64,000 nucleotides of DNA, taken from Coriobacteriaceae bacterium. Lineage in GTDB: Bacteria; Actinomycetota; Coriobacteriia; Coriobacteriales; Coriobacteriaceae. The translations under genes were made by a program, and so were the position numbers. The stretch is from assembly GCA_025993015.1 (NCBI GenBank), contig DAJPFV010000001.1, positions 1,240,001 to 1,304,000 on the forward strand. Reading direction: 5' to 3'. The stretch's first letter is position 1. Each line of letters starts with the position of its first letter. Of the stretch, positions 33,613-42,018 are shown one piece after another. Under the pieces are notes generated by a model, which saw only the letters and a program-made list of their open reading frames with translations, had not been told where the DNA came from and ran no database searches.

Positions 33613-33783
33613 GTTACGGCGTTTTACCAAACGCCGTAACTGCTCGATGCTGCAAACGCCCCTAAGCGGCAATCTGACGTTCAATCGTCGGTCGCGTACC
33701 AAAGTACGCTTCCCTCCTCTTTCACGTCACCTTGCTCGCTTAGGGGCGTTTTCGCTGACTTATGCTCAACCTGCGGCGTTGTC
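33613..33783 (+). repeat. Structured stop-codon-proximal repeat, copy 2
   Basis: 171 bp starting on the base after the prfA stop codon. Stem 1 GTTACGGCGTTT/AAACGCCGTAAC with loop TACC. Stem 2 AAACGCCCCTAAGCG with CGCTTAGGGGCGTTT, entirely different in sequence from copies 1 and 3 yet fully paired. Stem 3 GCGTAC, loop CAAA-like, GTACGC. Shared unpaired blocks: GCAATCTG, CACCTTGCTCGC, TTTTCGCTGACTT. Confidence 0.8.
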
Positions 33784-33798
33784 TTGCTCCATGCGGCA

Positions 33799-33893
33799 GT
33801 TAGGGACGTTCCTTTTTTGCCGGCAGTTTGGGACACTCCTTGGGTAGTCATTGGGTGTTTGACTAGTCGTTTAAGAACGTCCCCAACGACTAG
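33799..33893. repeat. Composite repeat tail after structured element copy 2
   Basis: 33799-33842 (GGGACGTTCC...CAGTTTGGGACACTCC) matches 50249-50292, which follows structured copy 3. 33844-33893 repeats the inverted repeat at 11531-11588, which follows copy 1, with about 10 bp of its left arm lost. The elements therefore travel or accumulate together. Confidence 0.65.
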
Positions 33894-34283
33894 GTTGTGT
33901 ATATTACTTTGCGAGTTTATTCAATCGATATTGTTGGTTATTAAGCTGCTTGCCTGCTCAAAGTAATTATCAGTATTCCTCTGCTATCAAAATTAATGCT
34001 CAAAAAATCGTCCAAGAAGTCGCAAGCCATTTTTTGACGTGTCGCTCGTCAAGCGATTCGGCAAGTGTTTGGTTAGATATTGGTCAGTTTTGGGGCAACC
34101 TTGCCAAAAGCTTGACGGATGCAAATCTAGACGTCGACAAATGAGCACTTCGATTGCGCCGCGAGCAAAATTCTGGGCTGATTCTCGATAATCGCTTCCA
34201 ATCGTCCCTTGCCGCGTGCCACCCTCGCGTACAATCTGCTCCGACATTCGCGCGCCGCCTGGCGCTCAAGAGGGGAGGACCCC
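33894..34283. other. AT-rich intergenic region without a supported gene
   Basis: The first 250 bp are clearly more AT-rich than the surroundings. Short open frames here (for example 33950-34144) have no Shine-Dalgarno, no recognisable protein features and no matching codon bias. GGGGAGGA at 34272-34279 belongs to the next gene. It may be remnant DNA of a lost gene. Confidence 0.5.
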
Positions 34284-35558
34284 ATGGCAAACGAGATCTG
34301 GACCATCAAGCGTTGTCTCGAGTGGACCAAGGAGTACCTGGCCGAGCGCGGCGAGGAGCATCCCCGTCTTTCTGCCGAGTGGCTGCTGTGCGCGGCTACG
34401 GGCCTGGCGCGCATCGACTTGTATATGCGCATGGACGAGACGCTCGACGCGGCCCAGCTCGAGACCATGCATGCGGCTGTCGTCCGCCGCGCCAAGGGCG
34501 AACCGCTGCAGCACATCACGGGTAGCACGCAGTTCCGCATGATCGACGTAGCGTGCGCCCCCGGCGTGCTCATCCCGCGCCCCGAGACCGAGATGCTCGT
34601 CGAGGAAGTTCTGAACTATCTGGATGCCGAGGTGCTGAGCCCCGAGGCCGCCGCCCGTCAGCGCGTGGAGTTGCCCTGGAACGATGAAGTCGAGCAGGCC
34701 CGCAAGGCCGAGGCAGCACTGGCCGATGAACGCGCGACTGCCGAGCGCCGTGCCGCCAACCTCACGGCTGCCGACGAGGCGGCGCTGGGCAGCGACGTAC
34801 TTGGCAGCCGCGCCTATGCCGAGGAGCTGGCCGATCGCGAGGCCGAGGAAGCCGCCGCGCGGGCAGCAGAAAGCGAAGCGGCAGAAGCCGAGGCCATGGA
34901 AGCCCCCGAGCCCGAGCTCGACGAATACGGCATTGCCATCGAAGGCGACGACCAGGAGACGACCTCCGCGCAGAACGCCGCCGAGGCCACCGAGCCCGCT
35001 CCCGCCGAGCCCCGCGTCGCCCGCGTCCTCGAGGTCGGCTGCGGCACGGGCTGTATCTCGCTCTCGCTTGCCTGGGAGCGCCGCGGCCACGTCACCTGCA
35101 CCGCTACCGATATCGAGCCGCGCGCCATCGACCTGGCAACCAAAAACCGCGACGCCCTAGGTCTCACGGCAGACGAGGTCGCATTCAGCCTCACCAACCT
35201 GGTAAGCTCGATTCCCCGCGAAGAGTGGGGCACCTTCGACGTCCTCGTCTCCAACCCGCCCTACATCCCCACCGACGTCATGCGCTCGCTGCCGCACGAG
35301 GTCAAGGATTTTGAGCCCGACCTGGCGCTCGAAGGCGGTGCCGACGGCCTCGACATCTTCCGCCGCTTGCTCAACGCGGCGCCCTACATGTTGCGCGCCG
35401 GTGGCCTCTTTGCCTGCGAGCTCTACGAGGGCGCTCTCGACGCCGCCGCCGAGCTCTGCCGCCAAGCGGGCCTGTCGGATGTGCGCATCGTCCGCGACCT
35501 CACCGATCGTCCCCGCATCGTCCGAGCCATCGTCATCGAGCCCAAACAGCGTCAGTAA
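34284..35558 (+). CDS. prmC: Release factor glutamine methyltransferase PrmC with large charged insertion
   Basis: 424 aa against the usual 280-290. The N-terminal helical domain ends at IPRPETEMLVEEVL (about 97-110). SAM motif I, VLEVGCGTGC, starts only near 249, and the catalytic NPPY is at about 324-327. In other PrmC proteins motif I follows the PRPET block by about 20 residues; here about 125 extra residues, rich in Ala and Glu with many charged runs (EEAAARAAESEAAEAEAMEA), are inserted. The protein methylates the GGQ glutamine of RF1/RF2. All catalytic motifs are intact, so it is probably active. Start at ATG 34284 behind GGGGAGGA. Confidence 0.9.
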   Translation: MANEIWTIKRCLEWTKEYLAERGEEHPRLSAEWLLCAATGLARIDLYMRMDETLDAAQLETMHAAVVRRAKGEPLQHITGSTQFRMIDVACAPGVLIPRPETEMLVEEVLNYLDAEVLSPEAAARQRVELPWNDEVEQARKAEAALADERATAERRAANLTAADEAALGSDVLGSRAYAEELADREAEEAAARAAESEAAEAEAMEAPEPELDEYGIAIEGDDQETTSAQNAAEATEPAPAEPRVARVLEVGCGTGCISLSLAWERRGHVTCTATDIEPRAIDLATKNRDALGLTADEVAFSLTNLVSSIPREEWGTFDVLVSNPPYIPTDVMRSLPHEVKDFEPDLALEGGADGLDIFRRLLNAAPYMLRAGGLFACELYEGALDAAAELCRQAGLSDVRIVRDLTDRPRIVRAIVIEPKQRQ

Positions 35559-35573
35559 TATTTATTAACTGAT

Positions 35574-35602
35574 TTATCAAAAACTATAAAGTAGTTTATA
35601 AT
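35574..35602 (+). promoter_or_regulatory. hicAB promoter with operator in the spacer
   Basis: TTATCA (35574-35579) and TATAAT (35597-35602) are 17 bp apart. The inverted repeat AAACTA...TAGTTT (35581-35596) fills the spacer between them, an ideal place for autorepression by the HicB antitoxin. Confidence 0.65.
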
Positions 35603-35627
35603 TAGGACGGCTGAAAGAGGTCGGCCC

Positions 35628-35813
35628 ATGCAACCTCCTACCTTTCGGGAAATCATTGCCCTGCTCAAACACGATGGATTCGTGAAAGTCGCGCAGGTCG
35701 GCAGCCATGCTAAGTATGTTTCTGGTGATCGCGTTGTGACCGTAAATGGCTCTGGTGGCAATCGGCCGAAGAAGGGGACATGGGCAAGCATTCGCCGGCA
35801 AGCTGGTTGGTAG
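35628..35813 (+). CDS. hicA: HicA-family mRNA interferase toxin
   Basis: 61 aa, typical size. FREIIALLKHDGF, then GSHAKY with the catalytic His, then VTVNGSGG and KKGTWASIRRQAGW match the double-stranded RNA-binding-like fold of HicA. It would cleave mRNA and stop translation when free of its antitoxin. The antitoxin gene starts 15 bp after its stop. GAAAGAGG is placed about 6-13 nt before the ATG. Confidence 0.87.
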   Translation: MQPPTFREIIALLKHDGFVKVAQVGSHAKYVSGDRVVTVNGSGGNRPKKGTWASIRRQAGW

Positions 35814-35827
35814 CCGAAGGGGTCATA

Positions 35828-36274
35828 ATGAAACAACGATTTACCTATGACTGCGTTCTCATAAAAGAAGACGATGGTTACTGTGCCAGCTTCCCGCAGG
35901 TCCCCGGGGCCTTTGCCGATGGCGATACGCGCGAAGAAGCAATAGCTCATGCCATCGAGGCGCTGATGGCGTTTTTGGCCGACGATCTTAACAATGGTCG
36001 GGCTCCGGCTGGGTACGAGCGTTCGGCCGAGGTCGTGGCCCTTTCAGTCGAAATCGACCACGAGGACGCTCGGGAAGCGGCGTGTCGAACGTTTAAGGAC
36101 GCGGCGGCGGACCTCAGGGTTTCCGCACCGCGAATCACTGCGCTGGTCAAAGCCGGCAAACTCGATGTTGAGCTTGTCGACGGCCGTCGGATGATTACGA
36201 TCGACAGCATCGAGCGTTACGCCGCTCAGGAACGCCATGCCGGCAGGCCAAAGAAGTTCGTCGCAGTCCAATAA
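35828..36274 (+). CDS. hicB: HicB-family antitoxin with C-terminal excisionase-like DNA-binding domain
   Basis: 148 aa. The N-terminal half (YDCVLIKEDDGYCASFPQVP, then GDTREEAIAHAIEAL) is the partial RNase H fold of HicB that caps the toxin. The C-terminal part (ADLRVSAPRITALVKAGKLD then DGRRMITIDSIERYA) resembles a small excisionase/MerR-like winged helix rather than the usual ribbon-helix-helix or XRE domain. It would neutralise HicA and repress the hicAB promoter. ATG 35828 is preceded by GAAGGGG. Confidence 0.83.
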   Translation: MKQRFTYDCVLIKEDDGYCASFPQVPGAFADGDTREEAIAHAIEALMAFLADDLNNGRAPAGYERSAEVVALSVEIDHEDAREAACRTFKDAAADLRVSAPRITALVKAGKLDVELVDGRRMITIDSIERYAAQERHAGRPKKFVAVQ

Positions 36275-36341
36275 CCCCTCGTTGCCTACTGATCTCGGGC
36301 TTCACTTCTGCAAAAAAGACCCTTCGAGCCTATTTCCGCTC

Positions 36342-36374
36342 TTGCAATATACCGTAAAACTTCTACTATAGAAG
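36342..36374 (+). promoter_or_regulatory. higBA promoter with overlapping palindrome
   Basis: TTGCAA (36342-36347) and TACTAT (36364-36369), spacer 16 bp. The palindrome CTTCTA-CTA-TAGAAG (36360-36374) covers the -10 element and is the likely binding site of the XRE antitoxin. GAAGGAG follows for the toxin gene. Confidence 0.6.
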
Positions 36375-36383
36375 GAGAAAGGT

Positions 36384-36779
36384 ATGTCAAATCAGCTGCA
36401 TCGGTACCGTATCGTGCTTGATTACATTGAACCTTGGCTTGATGAGCAGGATGAAGCTACGCTGAAGCAGATTTATGCAGACCTTTTGGTGCTCGAGAAG
36501 GAAGGTCCCAGCCTTGGTCGTCCACTGGTTGACCGTGTCAAGGGCTCGAAGCTTCATCATTTAAAGGAGCTGAGAGTGACTTCATGTGGTGGGCAGGTGA
36601 TCCGCATCCTCTTCGCCTTTGACCCCAAGCGCCAGGCGGTATTGCTATTGGCGGGTGATAAGTCGCGAGCGGGATCGTCAAGGGCAAAATGGAACGGCTG
36701 GTATGCGATCAACATTCCAAAGGCCGAGCAAATATACCGTCGCCACGTAAGGAGGCTCGATCGAGATGGAACTGCATGA
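36384..36779 (+). CDS. RelE/HigB-type (Gp49-like) toxin
   Basis: 131 aa. The core LHHLKELRV, then GGQVIRILFAFDPKRQAVLLLAGDKS, matches the Gp49-like HigB toxin group of the RelE/ParE superfamily, ribosome-dependent mRNA endonucleases. Toxin-first order with a 14-nt overlap into the XRE antitoxin gene is the normal arrangement of higBA. A basic C-terminal tail (YRRHVRRLDRD) follows the core. Confidence 0.83.
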   Translation: MSNQLHRYRIVLDYIEPWLDEQDEATLKQIYADLLVLEKEGPSLGRPLVDRVKGSKLHHLKELRVTSCGGQVIRILFAFDPKRQAVLLLAGDKSRAGSSRAKWNGWYAINIPKAEQIYRRHVRRLDRDGTA

Positions 36780-37068
36780 GTATATGGAATCTCGCGGGAT
36801 AACACGCGACTCCATTACCGCCGAGCAGGAGAGGACTCGCGATCGTATCGAAGCCTATAAGCTTGCTCAGATTCGCAGGCTAAAAGATCTAACACAGGCG
36901 TCGGTCGCCCAATCGATGGGCGTTTCTCAAAAACGCGTATCCGAGCTCGAGCGTGGGGAATTGGGTTCGATGAGGCTTGACACGCTGAGCAGGTACGCAG
37001 AGAGCCTCGGCGGAAAACTGGTTGCAAGCATCGAGTTTCCCGATCGTACCGTTACGCTTGCGCGCTAA
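36766..37068 (+). CDS. XRE-family antitoxin (HigA-like)
   Basis: 100 aa. Helix-turn-helix near 38-60: LTQASVAQSMGVSQKRVSELERGE, then LDTLSRYAESLGGKLVASIEF, the standard tail of small XRE antitoxins. It should bind its toxin and the palindrome at 36360-36374. The ATG lies within the end of the toxin gene, behind AAGGAGG. Confidence 0.85.
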   Translation: MELHEYMESRGITRDSITAEQERTRDRIEAYKLAQIRRLKDLTQASVAQSMGVSQKRVSELERGELGSMRLDTLSRYAESLGGKLVASIEFPDRTVTLAR

Positions 37069-37216
37069 AAATCTTCAATTAACCCCCTCACTTTCACCGA
37101 CTACTAGAGCCGCTCACCAAACCAACATGCGCTCTGGGCAAATAGGTTGAACGTTTCGTGCGAGAATGCCCCACAGTAAACAAACTTGCACCAGAGCGTA
37201 AGGGGCTGGCATACAC

Positions 37217-37960
37217 ATGCAGACGGTCTATCGGGTATACGAGGGAGCGCGCGAGCCGCATCGGCTTGCAGTCGAGCGCACGGCCGAGCTACTCGGTCGC
37301 GGCGGCCTGGCGCTTATTCCAACCGAGACGGTCTACGGTGTTGCAGTGGCGGTCAACGCTTTCTCGGATGCCGTTCCACAAGATACAAGTGAGCCTCTGC
37401 CGTGGCCGCGCGATCCGCAGGCCACCGTCAACGGCGCCGCGGTCCCTGCACTCGGTACCGGCTATCGTCGTATCTTTACTCTCAAGCAGCGCGAGCTCAC
37501 CCAAACGGTTGCCTGGCTGGTCGATGATGCCGAGGCACTCGACCGCTATGGCGTGGATATTCCCAATGAGGCCCGCGTGCTCGCCCGACGATGCTGGCCG
37601 GGCGCCCTGACTATCGTGGTCAAGGCGGCCCCCTGCGTGCCGACCTTTATGCGCGCCGCCGACGACACGGTGGCACTTCGCGCTTCGGCCTCGCCCGTGG
37701 TGCAAGCGCTCATCCGCACCTGCGGCAGCCCTCTTGCCTGCACTAGCGCCAACACGCATGGCGCGCCCGCGCCGGCAAGTTTTGTCACGGTGGAGGAGCG
37801 CATCCTGGAGGGGGTCGATGTGGCTGTCGACGCCGGTGAGACCCCGTGTCGCGACGCCTCAACCATCGCGTCGTTTCAGCACGGCGAGCTCCGGATCCTG
37901 CGCCAAGGCGCGCTTCCCGCATCAGAGATCGAACGGGTCCTGTCCGACCCGATGCAATAG
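37217..37960 (+). CDS. L-threonylcarbamoyladenylate synthase-like protein (Sua5/YciO/YrdC family)
   Basis: 247 aa. IPTETVYGVAV near 35-45 is the family hallmark, and CWPGALTIVVKAAP, then SPLACTSANTHGAPAP follow in order. The family makes threonylcarbamoyl-AMP for the t6A37 modification of tRNA. Two oddities: about 35 extra residues (rich in P, D, T) between the first strand pair and the LKxR block, and LKQRELTQTVAW in place of the usual KGRPxxKPL, so the SxKP substrate loop is changed. Function as true TsaC is therefore likely but not certain. Starts at ATG 37217 with AAGGGG upstream. Confidence 0.78.
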   Translation: MQTVYRVYEGAREPHRLAVERTAELLGRGGLALIPTETVYGVAVAVNAFSDAVPQDTSEPLPWPRDPQATVNGAAVPALGTGYRRIFTLKQRELTQTVAWLVDDAEALDRYGVDIPNEARVLARRCWPGALTIVVKAAPCVPTFMRAADDTVALRASASPVVQALIRTCGSPLACTSANTHGAPAPASFVTVEERILEGVDVAVDAGETPCRDASTIASFQHGELRILRQGALPASEIERVLSDPMQ

Positions 37961-37973
37961 AAAGGTGTAAGCG

Positions 37974-39515
37974 ATGTCGTTGAATCTAGGTAGCCTGGGT
38001 ATGGAAGACGCCTCGTTTAGCTTTGGCGGTTCCTACATCATGGCGCTCGACTGCGGCACCACCTCGGTACTCGCGACCATCGTCGACGAGTACGGCTGCA
38101 TCGTCGCCCAGGCGCGCCGTAGCGTCAAAACCAGCTTCCCGCGCCCCGGCTGGGTGGAGCAGGATCCCACGGAGGTGCTTGCCAGCCAGATCGGCGTGAT
38201 GATGGAGGTCCAGTTTAAGAGCGGCATCCATTCTGACCGCATCGCCGCCATCGGTATCTCCAACCAGCGCGAGACCACGGTGGTGTGGGACCGCATAAGC
38301 GGCCAGCCCATCTATAACGCCATCGTGTGGCAATGCCGTCGCACCGCACCTCTGATCGACGAGCTGGTCGAGCAGGGCGCAGAAGAACTGGTGCGCTCCC
38401 GCACGGGACTCACGCTCGATCCGTATTTCTCGGCCTCCAAGGTGCAGTGGATCCTCGACAACGTCGATGGTGCGCGTGAGAGCGCGGCGGCGGGCGACCT
38501 CATGTTCGGCACCATCGACACCTGGCTCATCTACAACCTCACCGGCGGTCAGGTCTTTGCCACCGACTACACCAATGCCAGCCGCACCGCGCTCTTTAAT
38601 ATCCATACGCTCGATTGGGACGACGATCTGCTGGCGCTTTTCGACGTCCCGCGTTCCATGATGCCCGAGGTTCGTTGGAGCTCGGGCGACTACGGCCGCG
38701 TCGCGAGCGACATCATGACCAACATGCCACCCATCATGGGCGTGGCGGGCGACCAGCAGGCGTCGCTGTTCGGCCACTGCTGCTTCCATCCCGGCCAGAC
38801 CAAAAACACCTATGGCACGGGTTGCTTTATGCTCATGAACACCGGCGACGAGATCGTCGAATCCAAGAACGGTCTGGTCTCCACGATCGGTATCGCCGCG
38901 GACGGCAAAATCAGCTATGCGCTCGAGGGTTCTATCTTTGCCGCCGGCTCAACCATGAACTGGCTGCGCAACAACATGGGCATCATCTCGAGCGTGAGTG
39001 AGTCCGCGCAACTCGCCACTTCGATCAGCGACAACGAGGGCTGCTACTTCGTCCCCGCCTTCGCAGGCCTGGGCGCTCCCTGGTGGGACCCGCGTGCTCG
39101 CGGTATCGTGTGCGGCCTGACCGGCGCCTCGAGTCGCGCGACCATTGTACGTGCGGCCTGCGAGTCCATGGCTTACCAGAGTTATGACGTGCTACGCGCC
39201 ATGGAGCAGGACGTGGGACTTTCGATTGAGCGCCTGTCCGTCGATGGCGGTGCCTCGCGCAACGAGTTCATCATGCAATTCCAGGCCGATCTGCTGGATA
39301 TCCCCGTGCTGCAGTGCGAGACGGTGGAGACCACGGCGATCGGCGCCGCGTACTTGGCGGGCCTTGCTGTCGGCTATTGGGAGGATTTGGAGGAGCTGGA
39401 GCAAAACGCTCAGATCGTCAAAGTCTTCCATCCTCACATGTCCGCCGAGCGCCGTGAGAGCAACCTCGCTGGTTGGCGTGATGCCGTCAAGCGTTCGCTC
39501 AACACCGCTCAGTAG
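37974..39515 (+). CDS. glpK: Glycerol kinase
   Basis: 513 aa FGGY kinase. YIMALDCGTTSVLATIVDE (phosphate 1), NAIVWQCRRTA, then GVAGDQQASLFG and GTGCFMLMNTG are the GlpK signatures. It phosphorylates glycerol to glycerol-3-phosphate. About 20 residues precede the first strand, a short N-terminal extension. No glpF or glpD lies in the window. Starts 14 bp after the tsaC-like gene behind AGAAAGG. Confidence 0.93.
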   Translation: MSLNLGSLGMEDASFSFGGSYIMALDCGTTSVLATIVDEYGCIVAQARRSVKTSFPRPGWVEQDPTEVLASQIGVMMEVQFKSGIHSDRIAAIGISNQRETTVVWDRISGQPIYNAIVWQCRRTAPLIDELVEQGAEELVRSRTGLTLDPYFSASKVQWILDNVDGARESAAAGDLMFGTIDTWLIYNLTGGQVFATDYTNASRTALFNIHTLDWDDDLLALFDVPRSMMPEVRWSSGDYGRVASDIMTNMPPIMGVAGDQQASLFGHCCFHPGQTKNTYGTGCFMLMNTGDEIVESKNGLVSTIGIAADGKISYALEGSIFAAGSTMNWLRNNMGIISSVSESAQLATSISDNEGCYFVPAFAGLGAPWWDPRARGIVCGLTGASSRATIVRAACESMAYQSYDVLRAMEQDVGLSIERLSVDGGASRNEFIMQFQADLLDIPVLQCETVETTAIGAAYLAGLAVGYWEDLEELEQNAQIVKVFHPHMSAERRESNLAGWRDAVKRSLNTAQ

Positions 39516-39637
39516 GGTTGCGACGAGCTGCTCGATACAACAAACCGTTAAACTTATGCACGGCGCGCGGCAACAACGTCGCCATGCGTCTTGTCAGCAA
39601 GGCCATCTTCCGGCCGCAATGAAAGGGGCATCAACCC

Positions 39638-40285
39638 ATGACCGTCACCTACGATACGTCCCGTGTGACGCTTGTCGACCATCCGCTCGTCCAGCACAAG
39701 CTGTCGATCCTGCGCGACAAGAGCACCGGCACCAACCAGTTCCGCCAGCTCGTGCGCGAGCTCGCACTTTTTGACGGCTACGAGGCCATGCGCGACCTGC
39801 CCATGGAAGACGTCGAGGTCGAGACCCCCATCACCACCGCAACGTTTAAGCAGCTCGCCGGCAAAAAGCTCGCCATCGTTCCCATCCTGCGTGCGGGTCT
39901 CGGCATGGTCGACGGCATCCTCGACTTGGTACCCTCCGCTCGCGTGGGCCACATCGGCATGGAGCGCGACGAGGTCACCCACGAGCCGCATGAGTATTAC
40001 TGCAAGATGCCCAAGGATATCGACCAGCGCATCTGCCTGGTTGTCGACCCCATGCTCGCCACGGGCGGTTCGGCCGAGATGGCCATCAGCTACCTGCGCG
40101 AGCGCGGTGTCAAGGATATCCGCATGCTGTGCATCGTCGCCGCGCCCGAGGGCCTCAAGTCACTGACCGAAAAGGACCCCGACGTACATATTTATACCTG
40201 CGCCATCGATGACCATCTCAACGAGGCCGCCTACATCGTTCCCGGCCTGGGCGACGCCGGCGACCGCATCTACGGTACGCTCTAG
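39638..40285 (+). CDS. upp: Uracil phosphoribosyltransferase
   Basis: 215 aa, normal length. The PRPP loop reads VVDPMLATGGSAEMAI and the C-terminal uracil-binding part YIVPGLGDAGDRIYGT. It converts uracil and PRPP to UMP in pyrimidine salvage. Directly upstream of the ATP synthase operon, as in many Gram-positive bacteria. AAAGGGG lies upstream of the ATG. Confidence 0.95.
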   Translation: MTVTYDTSRVTLVDHPLVQHKLSILRDKSTGTNQFRQLVRELALFDGYEAMRDLPMEDVEVETPITTATFKQLAGKKLAIVPILRAGLGMVDGILDLVPSARVGHIGMERDEVTHEPHEYYCKMPKDIDQRICLVVDPMLATGGSAEMAISYLRERGVKDIRMLCIVAAPEGLKSLTEKDPDVHIYTCAIDDHLNEAAYIVPGLGDAGDRIYGTL

Positions 40286-40476
40286 TCGTTGGGCCTTGTC
40301 GGCTACGGTCACAAATACGAAGAAATGGTGCGCGCGGGCGAGCAAAAGTCGTCCACGCGCACTTCTGTTAACGGACGTTTTGCGCTGAGGGGTTCGAAAA
40401 AACGTATTACCGTACCTGCGGCATAAAGAAGGCCTTAAGAAAACGTACAGGTGCGTATTAACCGTTTGTTTTACGG

Positions 40477-40504
40477 TTGTACTTTAGCGATTGGCTCGTA
40501 CAAT
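40477..40504 (+). promoter_or_regulatory. Candidate promoter of the ATP synthase operon
   Basis: TTGTAC (40477-40482) and TACAAT (40499-40504) with a 16-bp spacer, about 60 bp before the first gene. An AACCGT...ACGGTT hairpin lies just upstream near 40460-40478. The remaining 40286-40476 shows no gene. Confidence 0.5.
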
Positions 40505-40565
40505 AGTCACCAATGTTTGGCTGGGACTGTGCTGTGAGGCGTTAAAAAGGAAAGCGAGGAAGCCA

Positions 40566-40877
40566 GTGTTTCAGATAGCCGATCTGCTCGCTATCGTTGC
40601 AGGCGCCATCGCGGGCGCAATTGCCTTCCTTCCCTTTGTCTTTACGCTCAAGCCGGTTCTTGACGATAAGCAGAATGCGGACATGCTCAAGGGTATGGTG
40701 AGTCTGGCGGTCTCGTCAGTCGCCCTGCTCGTCTTTACCTTGGTTGTGTTTGCGTTGTTCGGAGAGGCATTTCGCATGTTCCTCCTGGGCGAGGCGATCG
40801 GCTTCGTGGCCTTTATGGCCGCCTGCACGGTTCGCGTCGCCAAGGCGCTGCGAGATCCTCATGAGGTCGAAAGGTAA
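40566..40877 (+). CDS. Small membrane protein at the atpI position (ATP synthase subunit I-like)
   Basis: 103 aa from GTG 40566, preceded by GCGAGGAAG. Three to four hydrophobic helices with short charged loops (FTLKPVLDDKQNADMLKG between the first two). Its position immediately before atpB, separated by 3 bp, and its size fit AtpI, which aids c-ring assembly or Mg2+ handling. Sequence similarity to AtpI is not evident by eye, so the name rests on context. Confidence 0.65.
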   Translation: MFQIADLLAIVAGAIAGAIAFLPFVFTLKPVLDDKQNADMLKGMVSLAVSSVALLVFTLVVFALFGEAFRMFLLGEAIGFVAFMAACTVRVAKALRDPHEVER

Positions 40878-40880
40878 GTC

Positions 40881-41684
40881 GTGGAAATTTTTGAAAAGCT
40901 GCCTGATGAGATTAATCATCTGGTCAGCGAGTTCAGCTCCACCCCTGTCGTGGGCGATCTGAGCTGCGGCATCACGCAGTACTCGTTTTGGCTGATCGTC
41001 TCCACGATCGTGCTCCTGATCGTCCTGGCCGTGTTCAAGAAGAAGCAGACCCTGGTTCCCAAGGGCTTCTTCGTCAACGGTTTCGAGTACATCATCGAGT
41101 ACGTCGAGAACGATATCGGCAAGGGCGTCGTGGGTGAGAACTGGAAGAAGCACTTCCCGTTCCTGTGCTCGCTTTTCCTGTTCATCCTGATCAATAACAT
41201 GATCGGCCTGATCCCGGGAATGAAGCCCGGCACCGGCGCAATCGGCTCCACCGCTGCGCTCGCCATCTTCGCCTTCGTGTACTTCATCTACTACGGATGC
41301 AAGGCTCACGGCGTGATCGGCTACATCAAGAGCCTCGCCCCGCAGGGCGTGAGCTTCCCGATGAACGTGCTTGTGTGGGTCGTCGAGCTTTTCTCGACCT
41401 TCCTGCGCCTCATCACGCTCGCCGTCCGTCTGTTCTGCAACATGTTCGCAGGACACGTGGTCATGGGCTCGTTCGCCATCATGGCGAGCATGTTCATGCA
41501 GCCGCTGCTTCAGCAGGTTTCCGCGGCCCACGCCGTTGGCGCCCTGCCTTCGCTGGCCTGGCTTGCCATCCTCATCCTGATCTATGCGATCGAGCTTGTG
41601 GTCGGCGCCATCCAGGCTTACGTCTTCACGGTCCTTACCGCCGTGTATGTCTCCGAGGCAGAGGAGGTCGCGGAGGAGGAGTAG
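40881..41684 (+). CDS. atpB: F0F1 ATP synthase subunit a
   Basis: 267 aa from GTG 40881. Membrane protein with five to six helices. FSTFLRLITLAVRLFCNMFAG contains the essential Arg of helix 5 (in the LRLITLAVRLFCN context), followed by a last helix in LIYAIELVVGAIQAYVFTVL with the Glu and Gln that line the half-channel. It forms the proton path against the c-ring. The C-terminal tail is acidic. Confidence 0.94.
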   Translation: MEIFEKLPDEINHLVSEFSSTPVVGDLSCGITQYSFWLIVSTIVLLIVLAVFKKKQTLVPKGFFVNGFEYIIEYVENDIGKGVVGENWKKHFPFLCSLFLFILINNMIGLIPGMKPGTGAIGSTAALAIFAFVYFIYYGCKAHGVIGYIKSLAPQGVSFPMNVLVWVVELFSTFLRLITLAVRLFCNMFAGHVVMGSFAIMASMFMQPLLQQVSAAHAVGALPSLAWLAILILIYAIELVVGAIQAYVFTVLTAVYVSEAEEVAEEE

Positions 41685-41808
41685 TCTTCCGTTCGCGCCT
41701 TAAAGGTAAGGCAATTCGTTAAACCGCCGGTGCCCGTACCCATGGAGCCCGGCAGTTATAAAAAGGTTATCCTGCGTGAAATAAGACACGCACGACAAAG
41801 GAGGAATC

Positions 41809-42003
41809 GTGGGAGTTATCGGTTACGGTCTCGGTGTTATCGGCGCTGGTCTTGCTATCGGCCTGTCTGCTCTGGGTGCTACGGGTGCTATGGCCCGTCA
41901 GCCTGAGGTCCAGGGCCGCGTGTTCACCGTCTTCATCATGGGCTCCGCTTTCGGCGAGGCTCTGGCTCTGATCGGCTTCGTTGTCGCGCTGATCGTTAAA
42001 TAG
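41809..42003 (+). CDS. atpE: F0F1 ATP synthase subunit c
   Basis: 64 aa from GTG 41809, behind GGAGG. Two helices joined by the polar loop ARQPEVQG (29-36). The ion-binding carboxylate is Glu50 in SAFGEALALIG. The first helix has no Gln partner and Ala follows the Glu, which argues for H+ rather than Na+ coupling (inference). It is shorter than most c subunits, so the N terminus begins almost at the helix. Confidence 0.93.
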   Translation: MGVIGYGLGVIGAGLAIGLSALGATGAMARQPEVQGRVFTVFIMGSAFGEALALIGFVVALIVK

Positions 42004-42018
42004 CACGGAGCGTCAAGT

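Noticed and set aside
33950..34144. 64-codon frame in the AT-rich gap before prmC
   Set aside because: No ribosome-binding site, atypical composition and no family resemblance; possible remnant only.
40286..40476. Possible 3' continuation or small gene after upp
   Set aside because: The frame after the upp stop is short, without start context, and upp already has its full family length.
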